37,506 nucleotides of DNA from an uncultured Lachnospiraceae bacterium. GTDB lineage: Bacteria > Bacillota > Clostridia > Lachnospirales > Lachnospiraceae. Every line of letters starts with the position of its first letter. The stretch's first letter is position 1. Location of the stretch: the NCBI GenBank assembly GCA_949879775.1, contig CATLBW010000011.1:1-37506 (forward strand), in the 5' to 3' direction. The notes beneath the pieces were generated by a model that searched no databases, was not told where the DNA came from, and saw only the letters and a program-made list of their open reading frames with translations. The translations under genes and the position numbers were made by a program. This document shows, piece after piece, positions 8,670-16,909 of this stretch.

Positions 8670-11600
8670 CTATTCCTTCACCTGCAGCAACTCCAGGGCT
8701 TTATGCCGGGTCACCTGCACGGCAGCCACCGACGCGCCGCAGATGCATCCCAGGAAATAGAATCCCCAACAAAACGCCAGCGTCCCTATGCCCCTCGCAA
8801 ACAAGCCCTGGCTGGACGCGGCAAGCGCTACGGCAACAAGCGCAATGCCCACGACGCTAAGCACAACCTGTTCAAACACCAGCATGCACCTTGCCCGCTT
8901 TTTCGTAACGCCTAAGATACGCAAAAACGCCGCCTCCTTGGCCGACTGCAGGATGACTAGCCCCGGGCCAAACAGGCCGATAAGCGCTGCCGCCGCCACG
9001 GCGATGGGGAACAACGACTCCAACAAATTCAGCACCCGTTTCGTATTCTCAAACAAATCTGAGTTGATATGGTAAGATGCCAGCGGGGAGTACTGGATGC
9101 CCTTGCTCTTCTGTTCCTCCAACAGGCCGTTCAGCTCCACAACCTTCTCATTGTCCGCCAACGTAAATTCACAGTAATCGACCGGGAACGGCTGGCTGTA
9201 GAGGTTTTCCGCCACCTGGTTGATGGCTGCGAAAATACCGGCGGCCATATCTGGGTCCTCTGATTCCAGGATGCCCACTACCTTATATGGCTTGCCCGCC
9301 CGCTCGACTGCAAACTCAAGTTTGTCCGCTTCATATACCTCTGGCATAAAAGAATACAGGTCCTCTGACATCAGCTTTATCTCATCACCCGGTTTGACGC
9401 CGATTTTCTTGGCAAGCGCCTGCCCTACCAGGCATACCGGCCCCGTCCCTTCAAAGATGGAGCTGTCATACCCCTCCCCATAAGTAACGGAGTATCCTCC
9501 TGGCAGATAACGGTCAAGGTTATTGGTGAAGGATATGGGGCTTAAGATCCCGACGCCATTCACGCGCACGCTAAACTTATTATAGTAATAAATGTCCTCT
9601 ATCAAATCCGATTTCATCAAATCCATGACGTAAGAAGAAGAAAACTGCAGTGCCCTGCCTTTTACGTCAAGATCCCGGTAGGCCTCCTGGTAAGAAAGCC
9701 TCGCCAGCACAAATGTGCCAATCCCAGCGGCCAGCACAACCGTAAGCGCCAGGGAAACCGCCGTCTTGCCAACGCCCCGCTTCATATGGCGCATAATATA
9801 GGCGCTTACCTGCCGAAGCGCGCTGTATTTCCCGGATATGGGCTTTGCCTCCCCTGAATATACATCGGCTGCGCCCGCCGATCCCAGCATGGAAAGTTTT
9901 TCCATGTCAAGCCCCTTCGGGATAGGGGCTGTGTCCACAATAATCTTTGCACGCCCGGCAAAGGGATGGCGCCATATCCCAGCCCTTTTCGCCATGCTTA
10001 CGCCTCCCTTGCCCTCCTGAAGCAAGTCCAGCGGGGACATTTTCTTCATGCTTCGCAGGAAGATAATTGTCACAAAGGCAATAAACAGCCACTCACAAAC
10101 CAGGCAAAGCGCCACCACGCCAGCCGGAATCGCCGCATCCAAGACATAGACATAACCTTCGGGCGCGTTGCCGCCCGACATATTGGCAAGCGTTTTCCCT
10201 GCCGTGTAGGAAGCGTAAGAAAGCCCTGTTATGCCGCCAACTGCCATCGAAACCGCTGACAGGAGATAGAAGGGCAGTGTAAGCGTGCTTTGCGCCCTCC
10301 TTGCAGGAACCCCCAATGTCCGCATAATGGCATATGAATTCCTGTTCCTGCCAATATACAGATACACGGCAAGGAGCAGCGCCAACGCAGCACCAAGTAT
10401 GTACAGCACGGTGGTCAAAAACGAAGCCAGCGAACCTATCTCAAAATTGTCTTTCATGCCGTACCAGCCGCCGTCCGAGAAACGCAGACCCAGGCCCATA
10501 TCTGCCGCTAACTGTTCTGCCGCCTCCTGAAACGCCCCTATGTCATTGGGGTCTTCAATATAGATACTGTAGTCGCCCATCAAGGTTTCATGATCCTTGG
10601 GAACCTCCACCGGCAGGAGCGAAGAGTGCACAAAAACTGTGCCCGGACCATAACTCCACTCATACTCCTTAAGCCGTTCATACCAGTCGTTGGTGAAACG
10701 GTAACTTCCAATGATTTCAAGGTCTGCGGAGGCAATGAAATGAGCCATAGTCTCCAAAGACTTGGGACGCGTGCCGGCAACCCCCTGCCCTCTCAGCAGC
10801 CGGTCGCCAAGCTCTATATGCAGCTTATCGCCTATGGACAGCCCATAGGTCTCCATAAACTGCTCGCTCACGACACAGACGTCCCTGTCCTTGGACGTCA
10901 GGGGCCGCCCTTCGGAGACAACCATTTTGCGCTCATTCACATAGGGAATCGCACGCATATCCGAGGTATACACGATATCATAGCTGGCAATACCCTGTTC
11001 CCTTGCTTCAATCAGCCCCTTATACCTGGCGAACTCCTCCGTCTCCAGATAGCCTTCCCCCAGCCCGTCTATTGGAAGCAAGCTCTCTTCCGGAGAATAG
11101 CTCCACAAATCCAGGTTAAGCCCTGCCCCGACCCTTTCACTATAGGTGCCGACAATCAAAAACCTGCCCCCCTTCTTCATTTCATCAAAGTATGAGCGGG
11201 AATACGGCTTGTAATACTCTTTCATCTCTTCTGAAAGGTTGACCCCTACCTTTGTGGGAAAACGGGTATCAATGTTAATTTCACCCACATGCACCTTGAC
11301 GTCGCTAAACTGTAAATACAGCCTGATATACGGAGCCTCCCCATACTCCTCATACCCTTCATAAGTGCCTTCCGCTACAAATTCCCCATCCACGCCAGAA
11401 GAGTCCTGGTCAATCACGCGTTTATAATCCTCGATAAGCCCGTCCGTGGTATACCTCATGTCTGTCAAGGTAACGCCGGGCAGGGATGTGATTTTCTCCA
11501 ATTGCCCCTCTGAGGGCCAGGGCTTAGGTTCCAGGTAATATTCTCCCATCGGCGGCGTACTGTTATCGAGGGCGGCAACCCCGTGGTAAAAGCTCTCGGC

Positions 11601-11741
11601 CTTTGCCGATTCCCGCGTGGTGACCGCATAATCCGTGACCCTGGAAAACAAGGCGAAGGAAGCCGCCGCGATCAGCAGGAACGTCACTACCGCCTTTGCC
11701 GGGGCACGCAGCAGCGTCTTAATTGCAATAGATTTTCTCAT
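8670..11741 (-). CDS. large FtsX/MacB-type ABC transporter permease, promoter-proximal of three paralogs
   Basis: This 1,023-residue permease is first in its operon and has the same eight-segment, two-FtsX-domain layout as its neighbours. The first FtsX domain reads RNRNSYAIMRTLGVPARRAQ and ends SPLDLLQEG; the second ends ALELLQVKE. I chose the ATG at 11741, seven bases after GGGAGG. An upstream in-frame TTG at 11756 would start inside that ribosome binding site. A near-consensus promoter lies about 80 bp upstream. Permeases of this superfamily often serve peptide-antibiotic resistance or lipoprotein and envelope functions. The large extracellular domains and the BlaI/M56 pair downstream fit an envelope-stress role, but that is inference. 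Confidence 0.9.
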   Translation of the reverse strand: MRKSIAIKTLLRAPAKAVVTFLLIAAASFALFSRVTDYAVTTRESAKAESFYHGVAALDNSTPPMGEYYLEPKPWPSEGQLEKITSLPGVTLTDMRYTTDGLIEDYKRVIDQDSSGVDGEFVAEGTYEGYEEYGEAPYIRLYLQFSDVKVHVGEINIDTRFPTKVGVNLSEEMKEYYKPYSRSYFDEMKKGGRFLIVGTYSERVGAGLNLDLWSYSPEESLLPIDGLGEGYLETEEFARYKGLIEAREQGIASYDIVYTSDMRAIPYVNERKMVVSEGRPLTSKDRDVCVVSEQFMETYGLSIGDKLHIELGDRLLRGQGVAGTRPKSLETMAHFIASADLEIIGSYRFTNDWYERLKEYEWSYGPGTVFVHSSLLPVEVPKDHETLMGDYSIYIEDPNDIGAFQEAAEQLAADMGLGLRFSDGGWYGMKDNFEIGSLASFLTTVLYILGAALALLLAVYLYIGRNRNSYAIMRTLGVPARRAQSTLTLPFYLLSAVSMAVGGITGLSYASYTAGKTLANMSGGNAPEGYVYVLDAAIPAGVVALCLVCEWLFIAFVTIIFLRSMKKMSPLDLLQEGKGGVSMAKRAGIWRHPFAGRAKIIVDTAPIPKGLDMEKLSMLGSAGAADVYSGEAKPISGKYSALRQVSAYIMRHMKRGVGKTAVSLALTVVLAAGIGTFVLARLSYQEAYRDLDVKGRALQFSSSYVMDLMKSDLIEDIYYYNKFSVRVNGVGILSPISFTNNLDRYLPGGYSVTYGEGYDSSIFEGTGPVCLVGQALAKKIGVKPGDEIKLMSEDLYSFMPEVYEADKLEFAVERAGKPYKVVGILESEDPDMAAGIFAAINQVAENLYSQPFPVDYCEFTLADNEKVVELNGLLEEQKSKGIQYSPLASYHINSDLFENTKRVLNLLESLFPIAVAAAALIGLFGPGLVILQSAKEAAFLRILGVTKKRARCMLVFEQVVLSVVGIALVAVALAASSQGLFARGIGTLAFCWGFYFLGCICGASVAAVQVTRHKALELLQVKE

Positions 11742-11814
11742 ATGTATGCCTCCCAAACTATTTTATGGATTAATTGCTTTATTTTTATATTTACTACTAA
11801 TATTTTTAATTGTT

Positions 11815-11847
11815 GTTAGGTATATTGTAAACCATTAAGCACCTAAC
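11815..11847. promoter_or_regulatory. candidate operator flanking the permease-operon -10 box
   Basis: GTTAGGT (11815-11821) and ACCTAAC (11841-11847) form a 7-bp perfect inverted repeat with a 19-bp centre. One arm lies at the expected transcription start and the other touches the -35 box. Arms placed this way could bind a repressor dimer or a looping regulator. No such regulator is identifiable in the window. The palindrome differs from the one at the BlaI promoter. Confidence 0.4.
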
Positions 11848-11852
11848 GTCAA
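11824..11852 (-). promoter_or_regulatory. promoter of the three-permease operon
   Basis: On the minus strand TTGACG (11852-11847), exactly 17 bp, then TACAAT (11829-11824). This gives a start near 11817 and a 5' untranslated leader of about 75 bases, AT-rich, before the first permease. It lies just past the terminator at 11881-11934, so the permease operon is probably a separate transcription unit from the lipoprotein operon. Confidence 0.75.
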
Positions 11853-11880
11853 TGGAAATCTTACTATTTTTTATCTTAAA

Positions 11881-11934
11881 AAAAGACAAAAAATATGCAG
11901 CATTGGCTTTAAAATTCAAAGCTTATGCTGCATA
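11881..11934 (-). terminator. Rho-independent terminator ending the lipoprotein/adaptor operon
   Basis: TATGCAGCAT (11894-11903) pairs with ATGCTGCATA (11925-11934), with an inner GCTTT/AAAGC stem. On minus it is followed directly by TTTTTTGTCTTTT. It is the first clear terminator reached by minus-strand transcription coming from the lipoprotein operon and the microprotein gene. Confidence 0.8.
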
Positions 11935-11959
11935 CTCTATTTATTCCCGCGAGCAATGA

Positions 11960-12092
11960 GCCAAGCAGCCGCGCTTGCGCGGATATTTGGCGAATGCCGC
12001 GAGGGTCAAATACCCCGCCCCTTGGGGTGGTCTTGCTAAAAACAAGCTAGGCATACCCCGTCAACTTGCTGCGGGGTATTTGATTTCCCTCG
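11960..12092. repeat. two adjacent nested palindromes downstream of a microprotein gene
   Basis: The left unit is GCCAA (from about 11960) with TTGGC (about 11987-11991) enclosing CCGCGC-TT-GCGCGG (11969-11982). The right unit has 13-bp perfect arms, TCAAATACCCCGC (12006-12018) and GCGGGGTATTTGA (12071-12083), extended by CGAGGG (12000-12005) and CCCTCG (12087-12092). Its interior can fold into CCCC-TT-GGGG, CTTG...CAAG and ACCCCG...CGGGGT. No U-run follows, so it is not a simple terminator. The right arm ends against the stop codon of the microprotein gene. It could be a mobile miniature repeat or an mRNA 3' stabilising structure. Confidence 0.6.
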
Positions 12093-12215
12093 TTATTTCG
12101 TTTCTATTTTAAGTTCGGCAGTTTCAACATATTTTATAATCTCAATGATCTTGTCGGCTGACATGCCCTCAGCTTCAAGTTTTTGAATAAGATTTACAAC
12201 TTCTTTGCCCGTCAT
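12093..12215 (-). CDS. 40-residue microprotein, two-helix family, copy 1
   Basis: This short frame encodes a charged 40-residue protein starting MTGKEVVNLIQKLEAEGMSA. A second copy lies at 31752-31892: 21 of the first 32 residues are identical, and changes such as K/E, I/V and D/E are mostly conservative, which argues for real coding. The predicted form is helix (about 3-16), a GMS turn and helix (about 20-33), resembling a helix-turn-helix or a small coiled-coil protein. There is no membrane segment. The ribosome binding site is weak (GGGTG, six bases before ATG). It lies 51 bp after the MacB-like gene and before the operon terminator, so it is probably co-transcribed. I do not recognise a named family. 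Confidence 0.65.
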   Translation of the reverse strand: MTGKEVVNLIQKLEAEGMSADKIIEIIKYVETAELKIETK

Positions 12216-12266
12216 GCAATCACCCACTTTCCAGGTTGATGTTTGAATCGCTACAGCGCAAGTATC

Positions 12267-13403
12267 TCATAACTCAGATGTAAAGTCCATGCAAAAAAAA
12301 CCTAACGGCAACACTGCCATTTCCGCAAAAATCCCGCATCCAAGGGTCTGTGCAAACGCCCCCATCCAGCCGGAATCTAAAGTCGACTTAGGCATCTGCC
12401 CAAGCATCCTTAGAGCTTCCCATTTCTGCCGCCAAAGCTGCGACCAGAAAGAAAAATCCGACCAGCGCGTGGGGATATAATCATCGGGGATATGCACATA
12501 GCCCTTTAGCAGGACAAAAAAGCAAGCCGCCATCATCAGGCCCAAAGCCGCCACAACGGCCTTCCACACAAGCTGCTGCTGATTTCGGTATTGGCGGCAA
12601 AGATACCAAAGAAAATAAACGCAGGACGTCAGAGGGACAAGCAGTACGCAAAACCCACCGATGCCCCGTAGAAGCTGCAAATCAAGGATTTCCGCAGATA
12701 CGCCATATTTATAGTCCCACAGGGCCGCCAAATCCTGCAGGGATTTTTCTTCTGGCTTTTGCATGGTAATCCTATTTAAAACGCCGTCCCCGCCATGCTG
12801 CCCTTCCCCTTGCGGCTCCTCGCCATACGTCCCATTTTCTGTCTGTCCTCCCTCCATGTTACCGCTTCCCCAAAGGCTGCCAGCCTGGAATGCAAAAATC
12901 CCTTCCTTTCCCGGAATCACCTTTCTTATGAAATAAGGTTTCCCCTCATAGGAAACCTCCTTGCCGACCACCTCACTGCTTCCAAATAATTCCCAGGCAG
13001 CCTTCTCATCCAGCAGGCAGCCCTGCTTGTCCTCGCTGCCAGGCAGGCGGCAGTCCTCAAACAGCAATTCCGGGTTGCCGCACATTAATATCGCGTCCGC
13101 CTGGGCGCTTCTGTGTAAATTAGCGTTAGCAATCTCCACCGCGTCTTTCTGCCCCCAGATACAGAACGTGGGCATGGTCTTTGTCCCATCCTCCTGCCCG
13201 CCGTCCGTCTGCTTTTCTTCCCCGCTTTTTTCCACCGCCTCTTCGGCGGCCTGAACATTTAAGGGCTGCGAAAGATACAACAGCGCCCTGTCTTTTGCCA
13301 GCAGCATCCGCCCCCAGGAGGCAGCGGACAGATAAAACAGGAAAATCCCTACTCCTGCCAAAGCTGCGGCTATGGCAAATTTGGCATATTTTTTCATCTT
13401 CAT
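12267..13403 (-). CDS. short MacB/FtsX-topology permease with diverged extracellular domain
   Basis: This 378-residue protein has the four-segment MacB layout: one segment at 8-26, an extracellular domain to about 245, then segments at about 247-269, 280-300 and 350-371. The stretch from GCLLDEKAAWELFGSSEVVG to YFIRKVI (128-162) resembles the MacB periplasmic core. Acidic, Gly-rich linkers at about 55-78 and 180-208 look like disordered insertions. The C-terminal FtsX features are weak, so it may be a diverged partner rather than a working permease. The start overlaps the adaptor's stop by four bases (ATGA), with AGGAGG eight bases ahead, so the two genes are translationally coupled like MacA/MacB or YknX/YknZ pairs. 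The ATPase normally beside them is missing. Confidence 0.75.
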   Translation of the reverse strand: MKMKKYAKFAIAAALAGVGIFLFYLSAASWGRMLLAKDRALLYLSQPLNVQAAEEAVEKSGEEKQTDGGQEDGTKTMPTFCIWGQKDAVEIANANLHRSAQADAILMCGNPELLFEDCRLPGSEDKQGCLLDEKAAWELFGSSEVVGKEVSYEGKPYFIRKVIPGKEGIFAFQAGSLWGSGNMEGGQTENGTYGEEPQGEGQHGGDGVLNRITMQKPEEKSLQDLAALWDYKYGVSAEILDLQLLRGIGGFCVLLVPLTSCVYFLWYLCRQYRNQQQLVWKAVVAALGLMMAACFFVLLKGYVHIPDDYIPTRWSDFSFWSQLWRQKWEALRMLGQMPKSTLDSGWMGAFAQTLGCGIFAEMAVLPLGFFCMDFTSEL

Positions 13404-14968
13404 TCCACTGTCCTCCTGACCCTGCTGCCCTCCTGGACCATCCTGCTAGAGCTGCTGATAATCTCCTGGTCACTTGTCAGCAAACCTTCCTCCAATGCCG
13501 CGTCCGTATCATTTTTATCCACAACCTCCACGTTCAATCGCCGCGCCACCAGCTCTGTCCCCAATACCCCCTGCTCTTCCTCAAGCACCAGCACATAATA
13601 TCCATTTTGCTCCTCATGCAATGCCTGTAATGGGAGAACCGTGGAATAATTCTGCGACTTGGGGGCAATCTCAGCGTCCACCATAATCCCAGGCTCCAAA
13701 ACCCCCTTAGGCAAATCAATGGCCACATCCAGCAAATTGCCGTCTTGTTCATTCGCTGCCACATTGGAAACCGTATAATCGTTGATTTCATCTTTGCTGC
13801 CAAAAGCTTTCAGCTTCACCGGGCTTCCCTTGCTGACATATTTCTCGTTGGATTTATCTACTGACAGCACAATCCTGCCGCCCTTAGAGGTATCTTCCAT
13901 CCTCATGGCCGCGCCATCCGACGTAAAATCCCCGGTGCTCACCAAAATCTGCTTGACGACGCCGCTGATGGATGCCTTTACTTCTCCCTGCGCGCTCTTT
14001 AGGGCAAGCAGTTTGTTTAATGCCAAATCCTGCTGCTGCCTTGTAATCTCATTTTGTTCCTGCGTGCTGTCCTCCGCGCTCTGAGGCTTGGCAGCGTCTT
14101 CTATCGCCCTCACCGCAGAACGGATATTATCTGTCCGCGAAGAGACTGCCGCATCATAAGCCGCCTTGGCTTCCGCCGCTGCCTGCTCAAGCGCCTGCCT
14201 TTCAGCTTCCTTGTCCGCCGTGCTGTCACCCGAAGCCCCCTGGCTGCCCTGTCCGGACGAGCCATCGCTTCCCGGATTGGAGGAACCCCCAGCTTCCGGA
14301 GCGTTTGTTCCTTGTGCGGGTGAGCCTCCATCCTCTGGGGCAGTTGTACCTTGCGCGGGTGAACTTCCATCTTCCGCTCCCTCTTGTCCTTGCTTCACCT
14401 CTGTATCCTTGCCACCCAGCTCCCCAGCCGGCTCTTCGCCGTTTCCTTCCGCCGCGCTGCTGTTGATAAAATCCTGCAGGGCCTGCTGCGCTTGCTCCCA
14501 TGCCCTCTTAGCCTCCGCCACTGTCGAATCCCCCTGCGATACCGCCTGGTTGTAATCCTCCTGTGCACGCTTTTTGGCTGTCTGCCGGTTGCTCTGCTCA
14601 AAAGCCTTGGCGTTGGCTGCGTCTTGGTTTTGCAGCTTTGTCTTCTCTAATTCCTGCTGCGCTGCCAGGATTTGTTCCTCCAGTTCCTCCATGTCCAAGC
14701 GAAACAGCACTTCCCCCGCCTCTACGGACTGCCCCTCGCGCACGCAGATTTCTTTGACCCGCTGGCCGCTCTTCGTATATATGGCGGCCTCCTGCCCCGC
14801 CTCTACCCTGCCGCTCGCCTTTACCTTATGCTCAATCGCCCCGTTCTCTATCCTTACCGTCTCCACACGCGCCATGGAAGCGCCGCTGACCGCCCTGGAC
14901 AAAATTGTAAAGATAAGCATTACCGCCAGAAAACCGCCGAATAGTTTGATTACTTTCTTCCTGTCCAT
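13400..14968 (-). CDS. HlyD/MacA-type membrane-anchored adaptor with low-complexity insert
   Basis: This 522-residue adaptor has an N-terminal membrane anchor (8-24) and a first half-lipoyl motif (about 50-92: ASGRVEAGQEA, REGQSVEAGEVLFRLD). A coiled-coil arm follows (93-170), then a Gly/Ser/Pro/acidic linker (171-252) and the returning arm (253-325). The second half-lipoyl motif (327-358: GEVKASISGVVKQI), a beta-barrel and a membrane-proximal domain complete it. In other adaptors a short turn joins the two arms; here about 80 residues do, with repeats of the form EDGxSPAQGTxAP. I chose the ATG at 14968, with AAAGGA upstream; the TTG two codons earlier is less likely. Such proteins couple ABC permeases to the envelope. 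It follows the MalG-type gene by 67 bp with no terminator. Confidence 0.85.
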   Translation of the reverse strand: MDRKKVIKLFGGFLAVMLIFTILSRAVSGASMARVETVRIENGAIEHKVKASGRVEAGQEAAIYTKSGQRVKEICVREGQSVEAGEVLFRLDMEELEEQILAAQQELEKTKLQNQDAANAKAFEQSNRQTAKKRAQEDYNQAVSQGDSTVAEAKRAWEQAQQALQDFINSSAAEGNGEEPAGELGGKDTEVKQGQEGAEDGSSPAQGTTAPEDGGSPAQGTNAPEAGGSSNPGSDGSSGQGSQGASGDSTADKEAERQALEQAAAEAKAAYDAAVSSRTDNIRSAVRAIEDAAKPQSAEDSTQEQNEITRQQQDLALNKLLALKSAQGEVKASISGVVKQILVSTGDFTSDGAAMRMEDTSKGGRIVLSVDKSNEKYVSKGSPVKLKAFGSKDEINDYTVSNVAANEQDGNLLDVAIDLPKGVLEPGIMVDAEIAPKSQNYSTVLPLQALHEEQNGYYVLVLEEEQGVLGTELVARRLNVEVVDKNDTDAALEEGLLTSDQEIISSSSRMVQEGSRVRRTVE

Positions 14969-15035
14969 ATGCAATTCCTTTCTATATCAGATTAGCGGAA
15001 AAACGTGTAACACAACCGATGTTTTTTCACCTTGG

Positions 15036-15938
15036 TCACTCCTTGACAGCGCCCGCCATGATTCCCTGCTCCAGATAATCCTGCCCTCCCAGAAATACCA
15101 ATACTGCCGGCAGGAACGTCACCACAGACGCCGCAAACGCCATGCCTGATTTGCCCACGTTTGTAATATCCGGCAGGAAAATAGACAAGGGGTACAGGCT
15201 CTTATCTTTGAGGAATGTCATTGGCTGCTCAATCAGGCTCCAATATTCCAAAAACCCCAATACCATACAAGCAATTATCCCGGAGGAACCAATCGGCAGC
15301 GCCAGGTACAAAAACAACTGCCAGTCTTTGGCCCCATCCAGTTTTGCCGACTCGATCAGGCTGTCCGGTATCTCTGCAAAAAAACGGTACATAATAAACA
15401 CCGGAAATGTAGAAAATACGCCGGGGAGTATGATGCCCCACAGGCTGTCGGTTAGGTTAAAAAAATCCAGCACCAGATAATCCGAAAGCATCAACACCTG
15501 GAACGGCAGCAGCATCAATATCATATAGAGTAAAAAAAAGCCTTTTTTCCAGGGGAAATCATACTTGGCAAACCCCCACGCCGCCATCGTCCCCACAATG
15601 AACTGCCCGATAAGGACGCCAAATGTAATCTTGACAGAATTCCAGAACATCACGAAAAATTCCGGCGAATCCAGGGACAATTCCACATAATGCTGCAGCG
15701 TCGGGAACATGGGCAGCAACGGGAAATCCGCAAATCCGCTTTTCCCTAAAAATACGGCGCCCAAATAACCTGCCAGCTCATCGTTGCCCATCAGCGAGCC
15801 AGAAACCAGAAATACAATCGGGTACAGCACGATAACCGCCAGCGCCGCCAAAAACAGCCGCAGCAGCATACGCCCCGGATGAATAACTGCCCGCCTGCCC
15901 CTCACCTTTATCCTTTGTTGTTTAAAATATCCTTTCAT
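15036..15938 (-). CDS. MalG/UgpE-type sugar ABC transporter permease
   Basis: This carbohydrate ABC importer permease (CUT1 type) is 300 residues from the chosen start and has about six membrane segments. The EAA loop that docks the ATPase reads ESAKLDGAKDWQLFLYLALP (196-215), with the conserved Gly. I chose the ATG at 15938 because AAGGGGGTG precedes it, while the in-frame ATG at 15983 has no ribosome binding site; the longer form (315 residues) remains possible. It pairs with the MalF-type gene just upstream and would form the membrane channel for substrate delivered by the four upstream lipoproteins. No MsmK/MalK-type ATPase is encoded nearby; CUT1 systems in Firmicutes often share one encoded elsewhere. 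Confidence 0.9.
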   Translation of the reverse strand: MKGYFKQQRIKVRGRRAVIHPGRMLLRLFLAALAVIVLYPIVFLVSGSLMGNDELAGYLGAVFLGKSGFADFPLLPMFPTLQHYVELSLDSPEFFVMFWNSVKITFGVLIGQFIVGTMAAWGFAKYDFPWKKGFFLLYMILMLLPFQVLMLSDYLVLDFFNLTDSLWGIILPGVFSTFPVFIMYRFFAEIPDSLIESAKLDGAKDWQLFLYLALPIGSSGIIACMVLGFLEYWSLIEQPMTFLKDKSLYPLSIFLPDITNVGKSGMAFAASVVTFLPAVLVFLGGQDYLEQGIMAGAVKE

Positions 15939-16006
15939 GCCCGGCACACCCCCTTGTTTATCCTTACAAATGTATCCTGCCATTCAAACTTATAGCTGAA
16001 TGAACG

Positions 16007-16888
16007 TTAGCTGTCCCATGCTTTCTGCAAAAGCAAAATTAATGCCAGCAGCACTACGCTTTCCAACACTGCCGCCGCTGCCATTTTATCAAAGGAAAAC
16101 GCACGGAACCAGTTATTGAACAGATGCTGCATCATATAGATACTCTCATGCGGATAGTCCCCGGCAACCAGGTATGCTTCCCGAAACACCTTAAAGGAAT
16201 TGAGGAATGACAAAACCGTGATGGTATAGAGCGAGGATTTGAGGTTGGGCAGCGTAATATAGAAAAAACATTGCCGCTCCCCGGCCCCATCCACCCGCGC
16301 CGCTTCGTAGATATTCGTGGAAATCCCCGCAAGGCCCGCCATCCAAAGGACAATATCATAGCCAAGGTTTTTCCAGATATAGCTGAGAAACAAAACCCAA
16401 AAGGCGCTCCCGGTGTTCATCCAGTCATTCCCTGCAATGCCCATGCCGTCAAGCCAATGGTTTAAAAGCCCCTGCGAATGAAAGAGGAGCCGCCATACCA
16501 ACGCTACCGAAACCGCGGGCAGCGCCATCGGCATCAAAAACGCGCTCTTAATAATTCCTCCATATTTACTCTTATACAAGGTTACCGCACAAAAAAGCGC
16601 AGCCATAATCAATACAGGGATGCAGAGCAAGGTAAACAGGAGCGTATTCTTGACTGCAAGCAAAAATGCCGTATTCCCCAGCACTGTCTTGTAATTCTCT
16701 ATCCCAACAAAGCGGTTGTCAACCGCCCCTAAAAAGGAGCGGCGCACAACGTCCGCATAGGGCAGGAGATAGAAAACCATGACTCCCAGGAAGCTCGGCA
16801 ATATCCACAGGAAGCCTCGCATATTTTTCTTTTTATTATGTTTTTGGTTTTTCCTTTTCCTTGAAAATAAAGCCCTCAACCTCTGCAT
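16007..16888 (-). CDS. MalF/UgpA-type sugar ABC transporter permease
   Basis: This is a 293-residue CUT1-type permease with a basic N-terminal tail (RKRKNQKHNKKKN) followed by about six membrane segments. Typical motifs are WILPSFLGVMVFYLLPY near the N-terminus, VGIENYKTVL, and the EAA loop EAARVDGAGERQCFFYITLP (195-214). It is 21 bp after the last lipoprotein gene, so it is in the same operon. The MalG-type partner follows. The intact EAA loop implies that it still contacts an ATPase, which must be supplied in trans. The substrate is unknown; oligosaccharides are typical for the family. Confidence 0.9.
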   Translation of the reverse strand: MQRLRALFSRKRKNQKHNKKKNMRGFLWILPSFLGVMVFYLLPYADVVRRSFLGAVDNRFVGIENYKTVLGNTAFLLAVKNTLLFTLLCIPVLIMAALFCAVTLYKSKYGGIIKSAFLMPMALPAVSVALVWRLLFHSQGLLNHWLDGMGIAGNDWMNTGSAFWVLFLSYIWKNLGYDIVLWMAGLAGISTNIYEAARVDGAGERQCFFYITLPNLKSSLYTITVLSFLNSFKVFREAYLVAGDYPHESIYMMQHLFNNWFRAFSFDKMAAAAVLESVVLLALILLLQKAWDS

Positions 16889-16909
16889 ATCCTACCCATT
16901 CTTTCTATA

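Noticed and set aside
14969-15035. CcpA site or terminator between MalG-type and adaptor genes
   Set aside because: The GTGTTACAC palindrome does not match the cre consensus and the GAAAAA/TTTTTC arms are mismatched with no U-run, so I keep one operon.
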